Source: JABMNT01 sp048262655
Lineage (GTDB): Bacteria > Pseudomonadota > Alphaproteobacteria > Rhodospirillales > Casp-alpha2
Length of the DNA: 64,000 bases
Direction: 5' to 3'
Assembly (NCBI GenBank): GCA_048262655.1
Contig: JBLXEY010000010.1
Location: 1 to 64,000, forward strand
Shown: in pieces, positions 44,644 through 54,706 of the stretch
Numbering within the stretch: the first letter of the stretch is position 1
Layout of the letters: each line of letters starts with the position of its first letter
Position numbers and translations under genes: made by a program
The notes under the pieces: generated by a model
The model's input: only the letters and a program-made list of their open reading frames with translations
What the model was told of the DNA's origin: nothing
The model's database searches: none

Positions 44644-47088
44644 CTAGAACAACCCGCCTGTACCACTTGCAGAACTTACGCCGCCACCCGTTGGCGACCA
44701 TGACTGGCCTTCAACAATCTGACTTTCGCCTGTGGGTTCCGTACCGGGCTTAAAAGCTTCTAAAATGATATCCTTATCACCGCTCCGAGCCAGCTGTCCG
44801 GTTCGGGCATTGATACGAACCATTCGCACATCGGGCGGAATCCGAAACGGAATGGAGGCTTTGTCTGCAAGCGCTTCCATCATGAAATCGCGGAAAATTG
44901 GTGCCGAAACCGAGGAACCAGTCTCTCGACGCCCCAGGGGTACGGGCGTGTCAAAAGCAGCGAAAACACCAACCGCCAGATCAGGAGAGAACCCAACGAA
45001 CCAGGTATCCCGCTCAAGGTTGGTTGTGCCGGTTTTACCTGCCAGAGGTTTTCCAACTTTTCTAATACGTACTCCGGTTCCCCGCTCTACGACGCCTTCA
45101 AGCATGCTAACCATCTGAAAAGCGCTAGCTGGATCTGTCAATTGTTCTCGGTTGTCGGGAATCCGAGGCGTCGCTTGATCTTCCCAAAACCGTTCACGGC
45201 AACTTTTGCATAAGCGATTGTCGTGACGAAAGATCGTCCGTCCATGCCGGTCCTGAATACGGTCAATCAAAGTCGGTGTAATTTTTTTACCGCCGTTGAC
45301 CAGCATCGCATATCCAGTCGTGATCCGCATCAGTGATGTTTCAGTGGCGCCCAATGAAGTCGCAAGAGTTTTTGGCAATTTATCTACGATGCCAAATCTT
45401 CTGGCATATTCGGAAATCCGATCCATGCCTACTGTCTGCGCCAGTCGAACGGTCATCAGGTTGCGGGACTTTTCAATGCCCAAGCGCATGGTCGACGGAC
45501 CATAGAATTTTTTTGCGTAGTTGGCTGGACGCCATTTGGGAAGTCCCGGCCCTTGATCGATTACAAAGGGAGCATCGAGGATCAAGGTCGATGGCGTATA
45601 TCCCTGGTCAAGCGCGGCCAGATAAACAAAAGGTTTAAAAGCCGAGCCGGGTTGGCGGTATGCCTGCGCAACCCGGTTAAATTGGCTACGGTCGTGCGAA
45701 TAACCGCCTGCCATGGCCAGCACACGCCCTGTATGGGGGTCCATTGCAACAAGCCCGCCATTGATATCCGGTATTTGACGCAGTCCATAAAACCCCTCTG
45801 GATAGGGTTCCCCCTTTGAATCCACGCTAACGGCTTCAACCGCAATCAGATCCGCGACCGCGAGCACATCTGCCGGTCTTTTAACTTTGGGCCCTCGCTT
45901 TTGCCCCTCTAGCCAAGGACGCGCCCAAGACAACTCTCGTAACGGAATTCGGCCTTTGCTGCCATCTTCCAGGCCGATGTGTGCATATTCGGCCTCTAAC
46001 CCCAGGACCACAGCCAACGACCACGACAGCAGCCCCTTGGGACGAGGCACACTATTAATTGCGCGTTTCCAGTCACCGGGCAAACCCAGGCGGCTGTCGG
46101 GAGGCAGTTTTGCAAGCGGGCCACGCCATCCATGACGACGGTCATAGGCAATCAACCCATTACGCAATGTCCGGTTGGCAATTTCCTGTAACTTCGGGTC
46201 CAAGGTCGTGCGAACAGACAACCCACCTTTATACAGTTTCTCTTCACCATATTGCCCGGCCAGTTCGCGTCTGACATCTTCCGCAAAAAACGGGGCTTCT
46301 ACGAACTGTGTTTCGGAACGCTGATAGGTTGTCAGCGGCATTTTCTTGGCTTCCGTCGCTTCATCCAGTTCGATAAAGCCGCCCAATTGCATCCGATCAA
46401 TGACCCAATTGCGGCGTATAACTGCGGCCCGATGTTTTTTTCTGGGGTGATAATTATTGGGCGCTTTCGGAAGGGCTGCAAGAAACGCGGCTTCCTCAAT
46501 AGACAATTGGTCGAGCGATTTATCAAAGTAATTAAGTGCCGCTGCCGCCACACCGTAGGCCCCAAAACCCAAATAGATTTCGTTTAGATACAACTCCAGG
46601 ATACGTTTTTTGGGTAGCGCTTTTTCAATTCGTAATGCCAGAATGGCCTCTTTAACTTTCCGTTTCCAAGAGACTTCATTGGTGAGAAGAAAGTTCTTTG
46701 CGACTTGCTGTGTAATCGTCGATGCGCCGACCATTCGTCGATCTTTGCCAATATTTTTAATATTGACGACGACGGCTCGGATCACACCCAAGGGATCTAT
46801 ACCGATGTGGTTATAGAAATTTTTGTCTTCAGCTGCCAAGAAGGCATTAACCACGCGTTTGGGCATAGCTTCAAGCGGCACGAAAACACGTTTCTGGATA
46901 GCATACTCGGCCAGCAAACGACCGTCACCCGCATGAATGCGGGTCATAACCGGCGGCTCATAGTCGGCTAGTTGACGGTGTTCAGGTAAATCCTTACCGA
47001 ACTTTTGAAAAACATAGAGTGCCCCCCCTAAGCCTGCCAAGCCGAGCAAAAAGCATAATCCCAGTGTCGTTAGAAGTATTCGAACCAT
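44644..47088 (-). CDS. mrcA: penicillin-binding protein 1A, bifunctional murein synthase
   Basis: An 814-residue class A PBP. The membrane anchor is at 4-28. The glycosyltransferase domain has the catalytic glutamate E87 in AAEDKNFYNHIGIDP and TITQQVAKNFLL. The transpeptidase has S482-x-x-K485 in GSAFKPF, SRN 541-543 and KTG 685-687. A PCB-OB insert lies between, and a cysteine pair (CKSC) lies near 627-630. It builds and crosslinks peptidoglycan at the inner membrane. It follows the amidase gene by 133 bases on the same strand. Confidence 0.95.
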   Translation of the reverse strand: MVRILLTTLGLCFLLGLAGLGGALYVFQKFGKDLPEHRQLADYEPPVMTRIHAGDGRLLAEYAIQKRVFVPLEAMPKRVVNAFLAAEDKNFYNHIGIDPLGVIRAVVVNIKNIGKDRRMVGASTITQQVAKNFLLTNEVSWKRKVKEAILALRIEKALPKKRILELYLNEIYLGFGAYGVAAAALNYFDKSLDQLSIEEAAFLAALPKAPNNYHPRKKHRAAVIRRNWVIDRMQLGGFIELDEATEAKKMPLTTYQRSETQFVEAPFFAEDVRRELAGQYGEEKLYKGGLSVRTTLDPKLQEIANRTLRNGLIAYDRRHGWRGPLAKLPPDSRLGLPGDWKRAINSVPRPKGLLSWSLAVVLGLEAEYAHIGLEDGSKGRIPLRELSWARPWLEGQKRGPKVKRPADVLAVADLIAVEAVSVDSKGEPYPEGFYGLRQIPDINGGLVAMDPHTGRVLAMAGGYSHDRSQFNRVAQAYRQPGSAFKPFVYLAALDQGYTPSTLILDAPFVIDQGPGLPKWRPANYAKKFYGPSTMRLGIEKSRNLMTVRLAQTVGMDRISEYARRFGIVDKLPKTLATSLGATETSLMRITTGYAMLVNGGKKITPTLIDRIQDRHGRTIFRHDNRLCKSCRERFWEDQATPRIPDNREQLTDPASAFQMVSMLEGVVERGTGVRIRKVGKPLAGKTGTTNLERDTWFVGFSPDLAVGVFAAFDTPVPLGRRETGSSVSAPIFRDFMMEALADKASIPFRIPPDVRMVRINARTGQLARSGDKDIILEAFKPGTEPTGESQIVEGQSWSPTGGGVSSASGTGGLF

Positions 47089-47221
47089 TTATTGTTATCT
47101 CTAAACTTCTTTAAACTGCATAAGGGGCATATTCCGCACACACCCGTCTGCGCTTAAGTAGCACAGAATAAGCAAACTGCAGAGTCGCTTAACGCAGAAT
47201 TTTGACAAAAATAGGGCGATA

Positions 47222-48658
47222 TTACTGTCTATTGGCCTCTTCGACTTCCGAAAAATAGGTTTTGATGGCTTCGACAATTCCGGAAGCGAATTTTTTTCGA
47301 TAGGCACTTGATTGCAGCATCCGTTCGTCATTGCGGTTGGAGAGGAAGCCCATCTCAATCAAAACCGATGGAATATCCGGCGCTTTCAAAACAGCAAAAC
47401 CAGCAAAGCGATGCGTATTTCGTAACAGTCGTGTCCTGCGTTTCAGTTCCCCGACCACCTGAGTTGCAAACCGAACAGATTGGTTCATCGATTCGCGCTG
47501 AGCCAAATCAATAAGGATATTGGCCACATCCTGACTTTCATGTGACAAATCCATTCCCGCAATCAAATCGGATTTATTTTCTTTTTCAGCCAGCGTTGCC
47601 GCTTCTTTATCTGATGCATTCTCAGATAGCGTGTAGACTGAAGGGCCATGGGTTTTTGTGTTTTTCACCGCGTCTGCATGCAGCGATATGAACAGATCTG
47701 CACTTGAATCCCGAGCAATTTTTACCCGTTTACGCAAGGGAATAAAGATGTCGCGATCTCGTGTCATGACAGCACGGAATTGACGCGTTGCATTCAACTG
47801 CTTCGCAAGTTCGCGGGCCATCGCCAGAGTGATGTGCTTTTCATAGACACCACTTGTTCCAATCGTGCCCGGGTCTGCGCCGCCATGCCCCGAATCGACA
47901 ACAATGACTTTCTTTTCGTTTGTCGGCCGAATTGCCGGTTTACGCGGTGCAGGCCTGAAAGCGGAAACCAGTTTCTTGATTTCAGCATTGGGCTCGTTTG
48001 ATTTCTTTTTCGCCGGCGCTGCCCGAACCAATTTGGCCGCCGCTTGTGAATCGATTCGCGGTTTCGTTATGGTTGAGCGATTAATTACTTCGGGCTTAGA
48101 TACAGCGGGCGAGGATGGTGCTTTTGCGACCGAGGCGCCGGCCAGCGGCTTGGATGGTTTATCTATCTGACCGGGCTGCGCTGACACAATGCTGATAGGA
48201 GGCGACTTTACCTGTCGCGCAAAAGCTTTTTCCGAAACAGATGCCAAATCAATTACCAACCGGAACCCGCGCGGCCCAGACGGCTCTAACAAAAAAGCTT
48301 TCTTAATAGCTGCCGGAGATCTGAGGTCTACGACAACTCGCGAGTTTCCGGGTTTATATAGACCATATCGAAGTGTTTCGAAAACTCCGACCCTACTCGG
48401 CAACGGGCGCGGCGGTAATCGCCAGCCAACTTCCGGCATATCGACAACAACCCTGTTCGGGTTGGCGAGCATAAAAACATTGAAATTTAGATCCCGCGTA
48501 AACTCAAACACGACCCGAGTTCGCTTTGCTTTTTCAGAAACGCGGACATCCGTAACGACCGAATCTGCAGCTTCGAGCGGGCGCGCGGAAATAACCGCAC
48601 TGGTTGCAACAACCATAACGATCACTAAAATTGCGCGCATTCCCTGCATGTACCACAT
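47222..48658 (-). CDS. N-acetylmuramoyl-L-alanine amidase with AMIN domain (AmiC-type)
   Basis: A 478-residue periplasmic amidase that removes stem peptides during cell separation. Residues 1-30 are a signal peptide ending at PLEA. The AMIN targeting domain is about 33-145 (RVVFEFTRDLNFNVF, NRVVVDMPEVGW). A lysine/proline linker runs to about 245, and the Amidase_3 domain has VVDSGHGGADPGTIG, SLHADAVKNTKTHG and VLIEMGFLSNRND, so the zinc and glutamate positions are present. A good promoter lies just upstream (48686-48715). Confidence 0.93.
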   Translation of the reverse strand: MWYMQGMRAILVIVMVVATSAVISARPLEAADSVVTDVRVSEKAKRTRVVFEFTRDLNFNVFMLANPNRVVVDMPEVGWRLPPRPLPSRVGVFETLRYGLYKPGNSRVVVDLRSPAAIKKAFLLEPSGPRGFRLVIDLASVSEKAFARQVKSPPISIVSAQPGQIDKPSKPLAGASVAKAPSSPAVSKPEVINRSTITKPRIDSQAAAKLVRAAPAKKKSNEPNAEIKKLVSAFRPAPRKPAIRPTNEKKVIVVDSGHGGADPGTIGTSGVYEKHITLAMARELAKQLNATRQFRAVMTRDRDIFIPLRKRVKIARDSSADLFISLHADAVKNTKTHGPSVYTLSENASDKEAATLAEKENKSDLIAGMDLSHESQDVANILIDLAQRESMNQSVRFATQVVGELKRRTRLLRNTHRFAGFAVLKAPDIPSVLIEMGFLSNRNDERMLQSSAYRKKFASGIVEAIKTYFSEVEEANRQ

Positions 48659-49130
48659 ATAGATCGGCCTAAGACTTCAGACGCCAATATAGGGGATAAA
48701 TACCGCCGGGTTCAAACCCTTTACGGCACCTCGCCAGACAATCTGAAAGTCATAAATATTTCATCAAACATCAAAAGAACATTGTAGAATCAATTCCCTA
48801 CCTATATGTTAACACTGTAACGCGTTTGCTAAATTTGAAATGACTTTTCTGAAGCCTTGCCGACTTGGCACTGGTTTTTCCGCAAACGAGCTACTGAACT
48901 TAACGCTGGACGTGTTCACAGACTCTAACAATCGAACCTGTCCAGATTCACAATTAAAGGTTTTTATCGAATGCCAGTTAGAGCAGCGCCAGTTTCTCCA
49001 ATATCTACACGCCGGGCAACCGACGTGATGGGAGAACTCGCAAGCGCCGCTGGCTTCATTGAAACACGCGATACGGAACGGCTCAGCCTTGCTGCAGCGG
49101 TTGCGCTATCGTCTCGGAGTTTTGGAATAA
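48659..49130. other. 472-base region between the amidase and RNase E genes
   Basis: The left part is AT-rich and holds the amidase promoter on the minus strand. The right 160 bases are GC-richer and form an open frame from 48971 (beginning MPVRAAPV) that runs into the RNase E gene in another frame. It may be a leader peptide or chance. A long 5' leader would suit autoregulation of rne, which is known in E. coli, but I could not fold it. Confidence 0.4.
48686..48715 (-). promoter_or_regulatory. sigma70-type promoter of the amidase gene
   Basis: On the minus strand TTGAAC (48710-48715) and TATATT (48686-48691) are 18 bases apart. The predicted start of transcription is about 20 bases before the amidase start codon at 48658. 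Confidence 0.5.
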
Positions 49131-51758
49131 ATGACAATGAAACGCATGCTAATCGACGCATCCCACCCGGAAGAGACCCGGGTCGTGATCGTCAATGGGA
49201 ACAGACTAGAAGACTTTGACGTCGAGGTTGAATCACGAAAGCAGTTAAAAGGGAATATCTATTTAGCTAAAGTAACACGGGTTGAACCGTCGTTGCAGGC
49301 CGCTTTTGTGGATTACGGCGGAAACCGGCATGGTTTCCTCGCTTTTAGTGAAATTCACCCTGACTACTATCAAATACCAGTTGAAGACCGCGAAGCTTTG
49401 ATGGCCGAAGAGGCCAGCGAAGAAACGGAGGAATCGGACGACGAGGCCCAGGTAGCCGAGGGTTCTGTAGAAACGCTTGGCGGTGATGATACAGACGAGG
49501 TCGAAGCCCGTCGCACACATAAATCACGGCGCAACTACCGCATACAAGAAGTCGTAAAGCGTGGCCAAATCCTCTTGATTCAGGTCGTCAAAGAAGAGCG
49601 CGGCGGCAAGGGTGCGGCTTTGACGACTTACCTGTCATTGGCGGGTCGTTATTGCGTGCTAATGCCTAACACGCCTCGCGGTGGTGGTATTTCGCGCAAG
49701 ATCAGCAATGGCGTTGATCGCAAGCGCCTTAAGGTCATTATAAACGATCTCGGCATTCCCGAAGGAATCGCCGTCATCGTGCGAACGGCTGGGGCGAAGC
49801 GGTCCAAAGCCGAAATCAAACGTGATTATGAGTACTTGTTACGGCTATGGACACAGATACGCGAGACGACGCTCGAATCGATTGCCCCGTGTGTTGTGCA
49901 CGAGGAAGGCAACCTGATTAAGCGATCGATCCGGGACCTCTACGACAAGGAAATCGACGAAGTCGTTGTTGCTGGTGACAGTGGTTATCGAATGGCAAAA
50001 GACTTCATGAAGTTGCTCATCCCCAGTCACGCTAAACGTGTACAACCTTTCAAAGATGAAGGGGTTTCGCTTACGCAGCACTATCAATTGGAAAGTCAGC
50101 TTTCTGTTATTCATTCGCCCGAAGTTCATATGCGCTCTGGGGGATATATCGTCATAAACCCGACAGAAGCCTTGGTTTCGATTGATGTGAACTCTGGAAA
50201 AGCGACCAAAGAACGCAACATTGAAGAAACGGCGCTTAAGACCAATCTGGAAGCGGCCGACGAGATTGCTCGTCAACTTAAATTACGTGATTTGGCCGGA
50301 TTGATCGTTATCGATTTCATCGATATGGAGGTCAACCGAAACCAGGTTCGCGTGGAACGGCAGCTTAAAGACGCGATGCGTAATGACCGTGCGCGAATTC
50401 AGATCGGACGAATCAGCCCCTTTGGCCTTTTAGAACTTTCCCGCCAGCGTTTGCGTCCAAGCCTGCTCGAGACCAGTTCTGAACCCTGCCCACATTGTGA
50501 AGGCACGGGTGTACGAAGATCAACGGATTCGACGGCACTGCATATCTTGCGTATGATTGAAGACGAATGCACGCGGCGCAAAGCAGATGATTTAACACTG
50601 TTCGTTCCGACCGCAGTGGCTTTATATCTCCTCAACTTTAAGCGTCAGGCATTGGCCGACATTGAAGCGCGCTATGAAACAAGCATTGTCGTCGAAAACG
50701 ACGATACGCTGATTCCGCCGGATTGCCGAATTGAGCGCAAGGGTGACATTAAGAACCTCGAGCAGCCCAAACAAAAGCCTGTTCACAACAACCAACAACA
50801 GAACCGTTTTCAAGATGACGACGACTCGAATGGCGAAGGCGGCAAACGTCGCAAGCGACGCCGCGGGCGACGTCGCAAACGCTCTGATAATGACAATGTG
50901 ACACCATCGGACGACAACACGCAGGATACCGAGACAGAAGAAACGTCGTCTACGGAAACAGTCGCATCGGCCGAGGGAGAAGATTCCCAAAGCAAACGGC
51001 GTCGGCGTGGTCGCCGCGGCGGTAGAAACCGTAGTCGCAAACCTGAAGATCAGGCGAACGATAGCGGCGAAACGCAGGCAACAGATGAAGTTGCTGCGGT
51101 TGAAGCACCTGCAGCCGCCGCAGCAACAGCGGACTCTGCGGTTATCAGCAGCCCCGTTGAAGACGACAAGACCGAAGAAAAGCCCAAACGCCGTCGACGC
51201 CGTCGCAAGCCTTCTGAAGGTGATGCCTCTGAAGGCAATGAAGACAACGCTGATGTTAAGGTCATCCCGATAACAACCGTCGACACGGAGCCCTCAAGTC
51301 CCACTCCAATGTCAGAAACAAGTGGTGATGCAGAACCGGAGACAGCACCCGAACCTCAGGATGAAGTTAAAAAACCAGCGCGCAAGCCCCGCAAGAAACC
51401 AGCTGCGAAAAAAACAAAACCCGCAGCAGATGAGGGTTCTGCGACTAAAGATAGCGCCCCTGAGGCCACGGTGACGGATAGTGACGTTTCGGCTGAGCCT
51501 ACTAAACCAAAGCGCCGCCGCCGGGCAAAAGCTGCAAGCACTGAACCGCTCCCTTCCGAACCTGGTGCGCCAGAAGGTGTGAAGGTTGTTGAACCTGTCG
51601 AAACACCAAGTCAGGTGACGCAGAAACCTGAACCCGTGATTGAGGCGGCACCAGAACCGGCTCCAGAGCCACAAATTGCTGCTGAACCCACCGTCGATGT
51701 CGCCCCAGAGCCGGCAGTCGAAGAGAAGCCCGCAAAACGGGGTTGGTGGCGACGCTAG
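49131..51758 (+). CDS. rne: ribonuclease E
   Basis: An 875-residue endoribonuclease that starts mRNA decay and processes rRNA and tRNA. The N-terminal half has the S1 domain with an acidic insert, the DNase I-like domain with metal ligands D352 and D395 (43 apart, as in E. coli) and the zinc-link CPHC at 453-456. The second half, from about 555, is disordered: arginine-rich runs (KRRKRRRGRRRKR, then RRRRGRRGG) alternate with acidic and Ala/Pro/Lys tracts, ending KRGWWRR. These fit RNA binding and degradosome scaffolding. A strong terminator follows. Confidence 0.96.
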   Translation: MTMKRMLIDASHPEETRVVIVNGNRLEDFDVEVESRKQLKGNIYLAKVTRVEPSLQAAFVDYGGNRHGFLAFSEIHPDYYQIPVEDREALMAEEASEETEESDDEAQVAEGSVETLGGDDTDEVEARRTHKSRRNYRIQEVVKRGQILLIQVVKEERGGKGAALTTYLSLAGRYCVLMPNTPRGGGISRKISNGVDRKRLKVIINDLGIPEGIAVIVRTAGAKRSKAEIKRDYEYLLRLWTQIRETTLESIAPCVVHEEGNLIKRSIRDLYDKEIDEVVVAGDSGYRMAKDFMKLLIPSHAKRVQPFKDEGVSLTQHYQLESQLSVIHSPEVHMRSGGYIVINPTEALVSIDVNSGKATKERNIEETALKTNLEAADEIARQLKLRDLAGLIVIDFIDMEVNRNQVRVERQLKDAMRNDRARIQIGRISPFGLLELSRQRLRPSLLETSSEPCPHCEGTGVRRSTDSTALHILRMIEDECTRRKADDLTLFVPTAVALYLLNFKRQALADIEARYETSIVVENDDTLIPPDCRIERKGDIKNLEQPKQKPVHNNQQQNRFQDDDDSNGEGGKRRKRRRGRRRKRSDNDNVTPSDDNTQDTETEETSSTETVASAEGEDSQSKRRRRGRRGGRNRSRKPEDQANDSGETQATDEVAAVEAPAAAAATADSAVISSPVEDDKTEEKPKRRRRRRKPSEGDASEGNEDNADVKVIPITTVDTEPSSPTPMSETSGDAEPETAPEPQDEVKKPARKPRKKPAAKKTKPAADEGSATKDSAPEATVTDSDVSAEPTKPKRRRRAKAASTEPLPSEPGAPEGVKVVEPVETPSQVTQKPEPVIEAAPEPAPEPQIAAEPTVDVAPEPAVEEKPAKRGWWRR

Positions 51759-51777
51759 AACGTGTTTGCGTGAATAG

Positions 51778-51806
51778 AAAACGGCGGCTATCAAGCCGCC
51801 GTTTTT
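51778..51806. terminator. bidirectional intrinsic terminator
   Basis: ACGGCGGCT (51781-51789), loop ATCA, AGCCGCCGT (51794-51802), then a T-run; the A-run before the stem gives a T-run on the other strand. The nine-pair GC-rich stem, extended by A-T pairs, lies between convergent rne and the aminotransferase gene and can serve both. Confidence 0.92.
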
Positions 51807-51854
51807 ATTTATAAAAAAGTGATGGATCTCAAGAATTTGACCGTGTACGGCCTG

Positions 51855-53012
51855 TTACTTGTGCCAATCGTGTAAACGTCGGCAGGCTTCAATCATTGTG
51901 GTGGTTTCACCAGCAAAAGAAAACCGCACATACTGGTGCCCACGCGAAGGATCAAAATCCGTACCAGGAGTCGCTGCAACACCGGTTTCCGCAAGCATCC
52001 GTGCACAGAACTCTGCGGCATCGTTGGTCAGGTCACGAATATCTGCATAGATATAAAACGCGCCATCGGCCGATGCCAACTGATCAAATCCAGCTTTTGG
52101 CAGCTCGCTCAGTAACAGGTCTCTGTTTTTCGTATATCGGCGCAAATTGTTATCCAATTCGTCTCGACAGTCAAAAGCAGCCACCCCAGCGACCTGAGAG
52201 ACAGTCGGCGCAGATATAAACAAATTTTGCGATAAACATTCAACAGAACGCAAAAGATCTTCAGGCAATATCATCCAACCCAACCGCCAGCCTGTCATTG
52301 AGAAGTATTTTGAAAAACTATTGATCACGACAGCGTCGGCACTTAAGGCGGCAGCTGTCTGAGCCACCGTACCGTAAGTAATCCCATGATATATTTCGTC
52401 CGAAATGAAACGTATGTGTTGACCATTACAAAAATCGATCAATTGTTTTAAGTCATCTGGCGGCAACATGGTTCCCGTTGGATTTGAGGGGCTGGCGACA
52501 ATCAATCCATGCAAGTTCCCGGACTTGCTGATTTCTTTTTTAAGAAGAGCAGGAGTCGGTTGAAAATTTGTTTCAGGTCCAGTTAGTAATTCGACGACTT
52601 CTATGCCAAGGGCACGCAGGATATTACGATAAGCCGGATAGCCAGGACTGGCCAAAGCGACACGATCCCCTGCATCAAATGCCGCAAGAAATGACAGAAC
52701 AAACCCGGCAGACGAACCCGTTGTCACGACCACACGTTCTGGCCCGACATCGACGCCGTATTGATTTTTATAATGCGTGGCGATGGCATTGCGAAGCGCT
52801 GGAATTCCAAATGCATCCGTATAGCCGAGTGTTTCGGCACCGACAGCGGCCTTTACGGCATCAACCACACCTTGTGGCGCGCCTGTACCCGGTTGCCCGA
52901 CCTCCATATGCAAGACATTTTGGCCTTTGGCTTCGCGTTCATTAGCCGCCCGCATGACATCCATAACAATAAACGGTGGCACGAGTCCCCGTTGTGAGAC
53001 TTTAAGACCCAA
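51855..53012 (-). CDS. class I/II PLP-dependent aminotransferase
   Basis: A 385-residue fold-type I aminotransferase. The PLP lysine is in NSFSKYFSMTGWRLGW, and other landmarks are EVGQPGTGAP, SPSNPTGTMLPPDDL, SDEIYHGITYG and the substrate-carboxylate arginine in YVRFSFAG. It resembles the aspartate/aromatic aminotransferase group; the amino acid cannot be read off. The 11-base gap from the upstream gamma-glutamyltransferase-like gene suggests one transcript. Confidence 0.88.
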   Translation of the reverse strand: MGLKVSQRGLVPPFIVMDVMRAANEREAKGQNVLHMEVGQPGTGAPQGVVDAVKAAVGAETLGYTDAFGIPALRNAIATHYKNQYGVDVGPERVVVTTGSSAGFVLSFLAAFDAGDRVALASPGYPAYRNILRALGIEVVELLTGPETNFQPTPALLKKEISKSGNLHGLIVASPSNPTGTMLPPDDLKQLIDFCNGQHIRFISDEIYHGITYGTVAQTAAALSADAVVINSFSKYFSMTGWRLGWMILPEDLLRSVECLSQNLFISAPTVSQVAGVAAFDCRDELDNNLRRYTKNRDLLLSELPKAGFDQLASADGAFYIYADIRDLTNDAAEFCARMLAETGVAATPGTDFDPSRGHQYVRFSFAGETTTMIEACRRLHDWHK

Positions 53013-53023
53013 AGAAAAAACTC

Positions 53024-54706
53024 CTACTCTGACCCGACGCCGAGACCAAACCCTCTCGGGTCCGAGCGCACGTCACAATCTGCGCCCGTTTCACTTGGTA
53101 GCCCATTAGAGCAAAAAACAGCGTTCACATACCCCAACGTCCGCACATAAGCCATTTTATGCCCCCGTGCTCCCAGACCATTGACGATGGCCGTATTCAC
53201 GCCTTTCTCAAGATAGGTAACACCATCACGTCCCCCATGATGAATGCGTTTGCCGGCCAAAGCGGTTTCCAGCGTTCCATCGGGGTCCAGCATCCCATTA
53301 GCCATCACGTTTACGAGCGCCGAAGACGCGACGGCACCACCGCTTGCCGAGGCGGCGAAAAAGATCGCTCTGCCTAACTTATTAACCAACATCACAGATG
53401 CCATTCCCCCCTCTCCCAAAGGGCTTTTCGGTGGAGCCGCAAGCACAACCCCTGTGCCTTGGGCAAATCTGCGCACACCAAACGGCTGGTTCATGGAGAA
53501 AGCACAAGTTACAGCAGAACCTGTGCGGTCCACGACCGTAAGCGAAGCACCACGCGATTTAGCCAATGAATCGGTTGGTGCCTCTGTTTGAGCGGGCGTA
53601 GGTACATGTGTGTCGGGCTGAAATGTTGCCAACATTCTTTCTATGGCTTCATCCGATACAATTTCTTTTGGCGCCAATGTTCCGTTTTGCCAGCGCGTCC
53701 TATCCGCCAACGCGCGCTCGGCAGCTTCTGCCAACAGGTGCGCCCGTTCAATGGGACCCAAACTTTCAAACAAGTCATTGTTTGCAACCATTGCTGTCAT
53801 GATCGCCGATGTCGCACCTGCATGTCCTGGCGGGGCCGGAAAATGGAACGCTGTATTCTTTATAAATGGAACCTCAATGGTCGAACGCCATTCAGGAAGA
53901 TAGGCCCGAAGCTCGTCATAGGTAAAGGCTGGACCTGTTGCCTGAGCAGCTTCCGCGAATTGCCGCGCATAGGTTCCCGTATAAAGATCGCTAGCCCCTT
54001 TAGAACGAATCCGCGCCAGCGTGGTCGAGAGGTTAGCCTGTTTAAGAAATCCGCCTTCCTTGAAAGGTACACCGGAATTAGGGGCAGAAAACTGGTTTCG
54101 CAACTCTGGCTCGACCCAAATGTCCGCTGCCGCAACCTTGAGGTCCTGCCCCAGCGCTCGCGAAACTTCTGTACCAAAGCGTGCCAGATTTTCGGCAGGA
54201 ATAACCAATTCCTCCCATTTCAGTGTGCCATACTTGGCGTGCAACGCGAAGATACCCCTTGGGCTGCCTGGAATTGCTGCAGCGTCAGGGTTACCGGCTT
54301 GTGATGCTGCGGCTTGCACACGAAAGTCCAATGTTTCGACCGTTTCCGCATTTGCATCACGCACCAAACAAATGCCGCCGCCGCCAAGACTAACTGAGGA
54401 TGGCAAAGTTACTGTCATTGTAAAAAAAGCAGCCACAGCAGCATCGACGGCAGAACCGCCCGCGGCAAGGATATCACGACCGATTAATGTAGCCCGCGGC
54501 TCATCGGTTGAAATGCCACCCAGCGTCCCCTGCACATACCCCACGGTACCTTTTGGTACGGTAGGCTCGTCATCAGTCAAGGCGCTACACGCCGTCAACC
54601 CGAATACGAAGGCCCCGACTATAAATTGACGCCACACAGACCGACGGCTACGCTGAGACCTTGCATGCCGTCTTTGGCCTTCATATCTGTCATCTATTGT
54701 GGACAT
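53024..54706 (-). CDS. gamma-glutamyltransferase-like protein, possibly inactive
   Basis: A protein of about 560 residues of the gamma-glutamyltranspeptidase Ntn-hydrolase family. The N-terminal ATLIGRDILAAGGSAVDAAVA and SVSLGGGGICLV fit the large subunit. Around 53530-53560 the small subunit should begin with the Thr nucleophile, but the sequence reads RGASLTVVDRTGSAVTC, with no threonine where TTHxSVVD is normal. A basic tail, then a hydrophobic stretch ending LTACS, suggests a lipoprotein or signal peptide. I use ATG 54706; the frame extends to 54838 over the divergent protease gene. Confidence 0.8.
   Translation of the reverse strand: MSTIDDRYEGQRRHARSQRSRRSVWRQFIVGAFVFGLTACSALTDDEPTVPKGTVGYVQGTLGGISTDEPRATLIGRDILAAGGSAVDAAVAAFFTMTVTLPSSVSLGGGGICLVRDANAETVETLDFRVQAAASQAGNPDAAAIPGSPRGIFALHAKYGTLKWEELVIPAENLARFGTEVSRALGQDLKVAAADIWVEPELRNQFSAPNSGVPFKEGGFLKQANLSTTLARIRSKGASDLYTGTYARQFAEAAQATGPAFTYDELRAYLPEWRSTIEVPFIKNTAFHFPAPPGHAGATSAIMTAMVANNDLFESLGPIERAHLLAEAAERALADRTRWQNGTLAPKEIVSDEAIERMLATFQPDTHVPTPAQTEAPTDSLAKSRGASLTVVDRTGSAVTCAFSMNQPFGVRRFAQGTGVVLAAPPKSPLGEGGMASVMLVNKLGRAIFFAASASGGAVASSALVNVMANGMLDPDGTLETALAGKRIHHGGRDGVTYLEKGVNTAIVNGLGARGHKMAYVRTLGYVNAVFCSNGLPSETGADCDVRSDPRGFGLGVGSE

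Noticed and set aside
48701..48727. tRNA-like T-arm sequence (GGGTTCAAACCC)
   Set aside because: No acceptor, D or anticodon stem can be paired around it; part of it is the amidase -35 element.
48840..49028. 62-residue ORF before rne
   Set aside because: No homology or good ribosome site; part of the probable rne leader.
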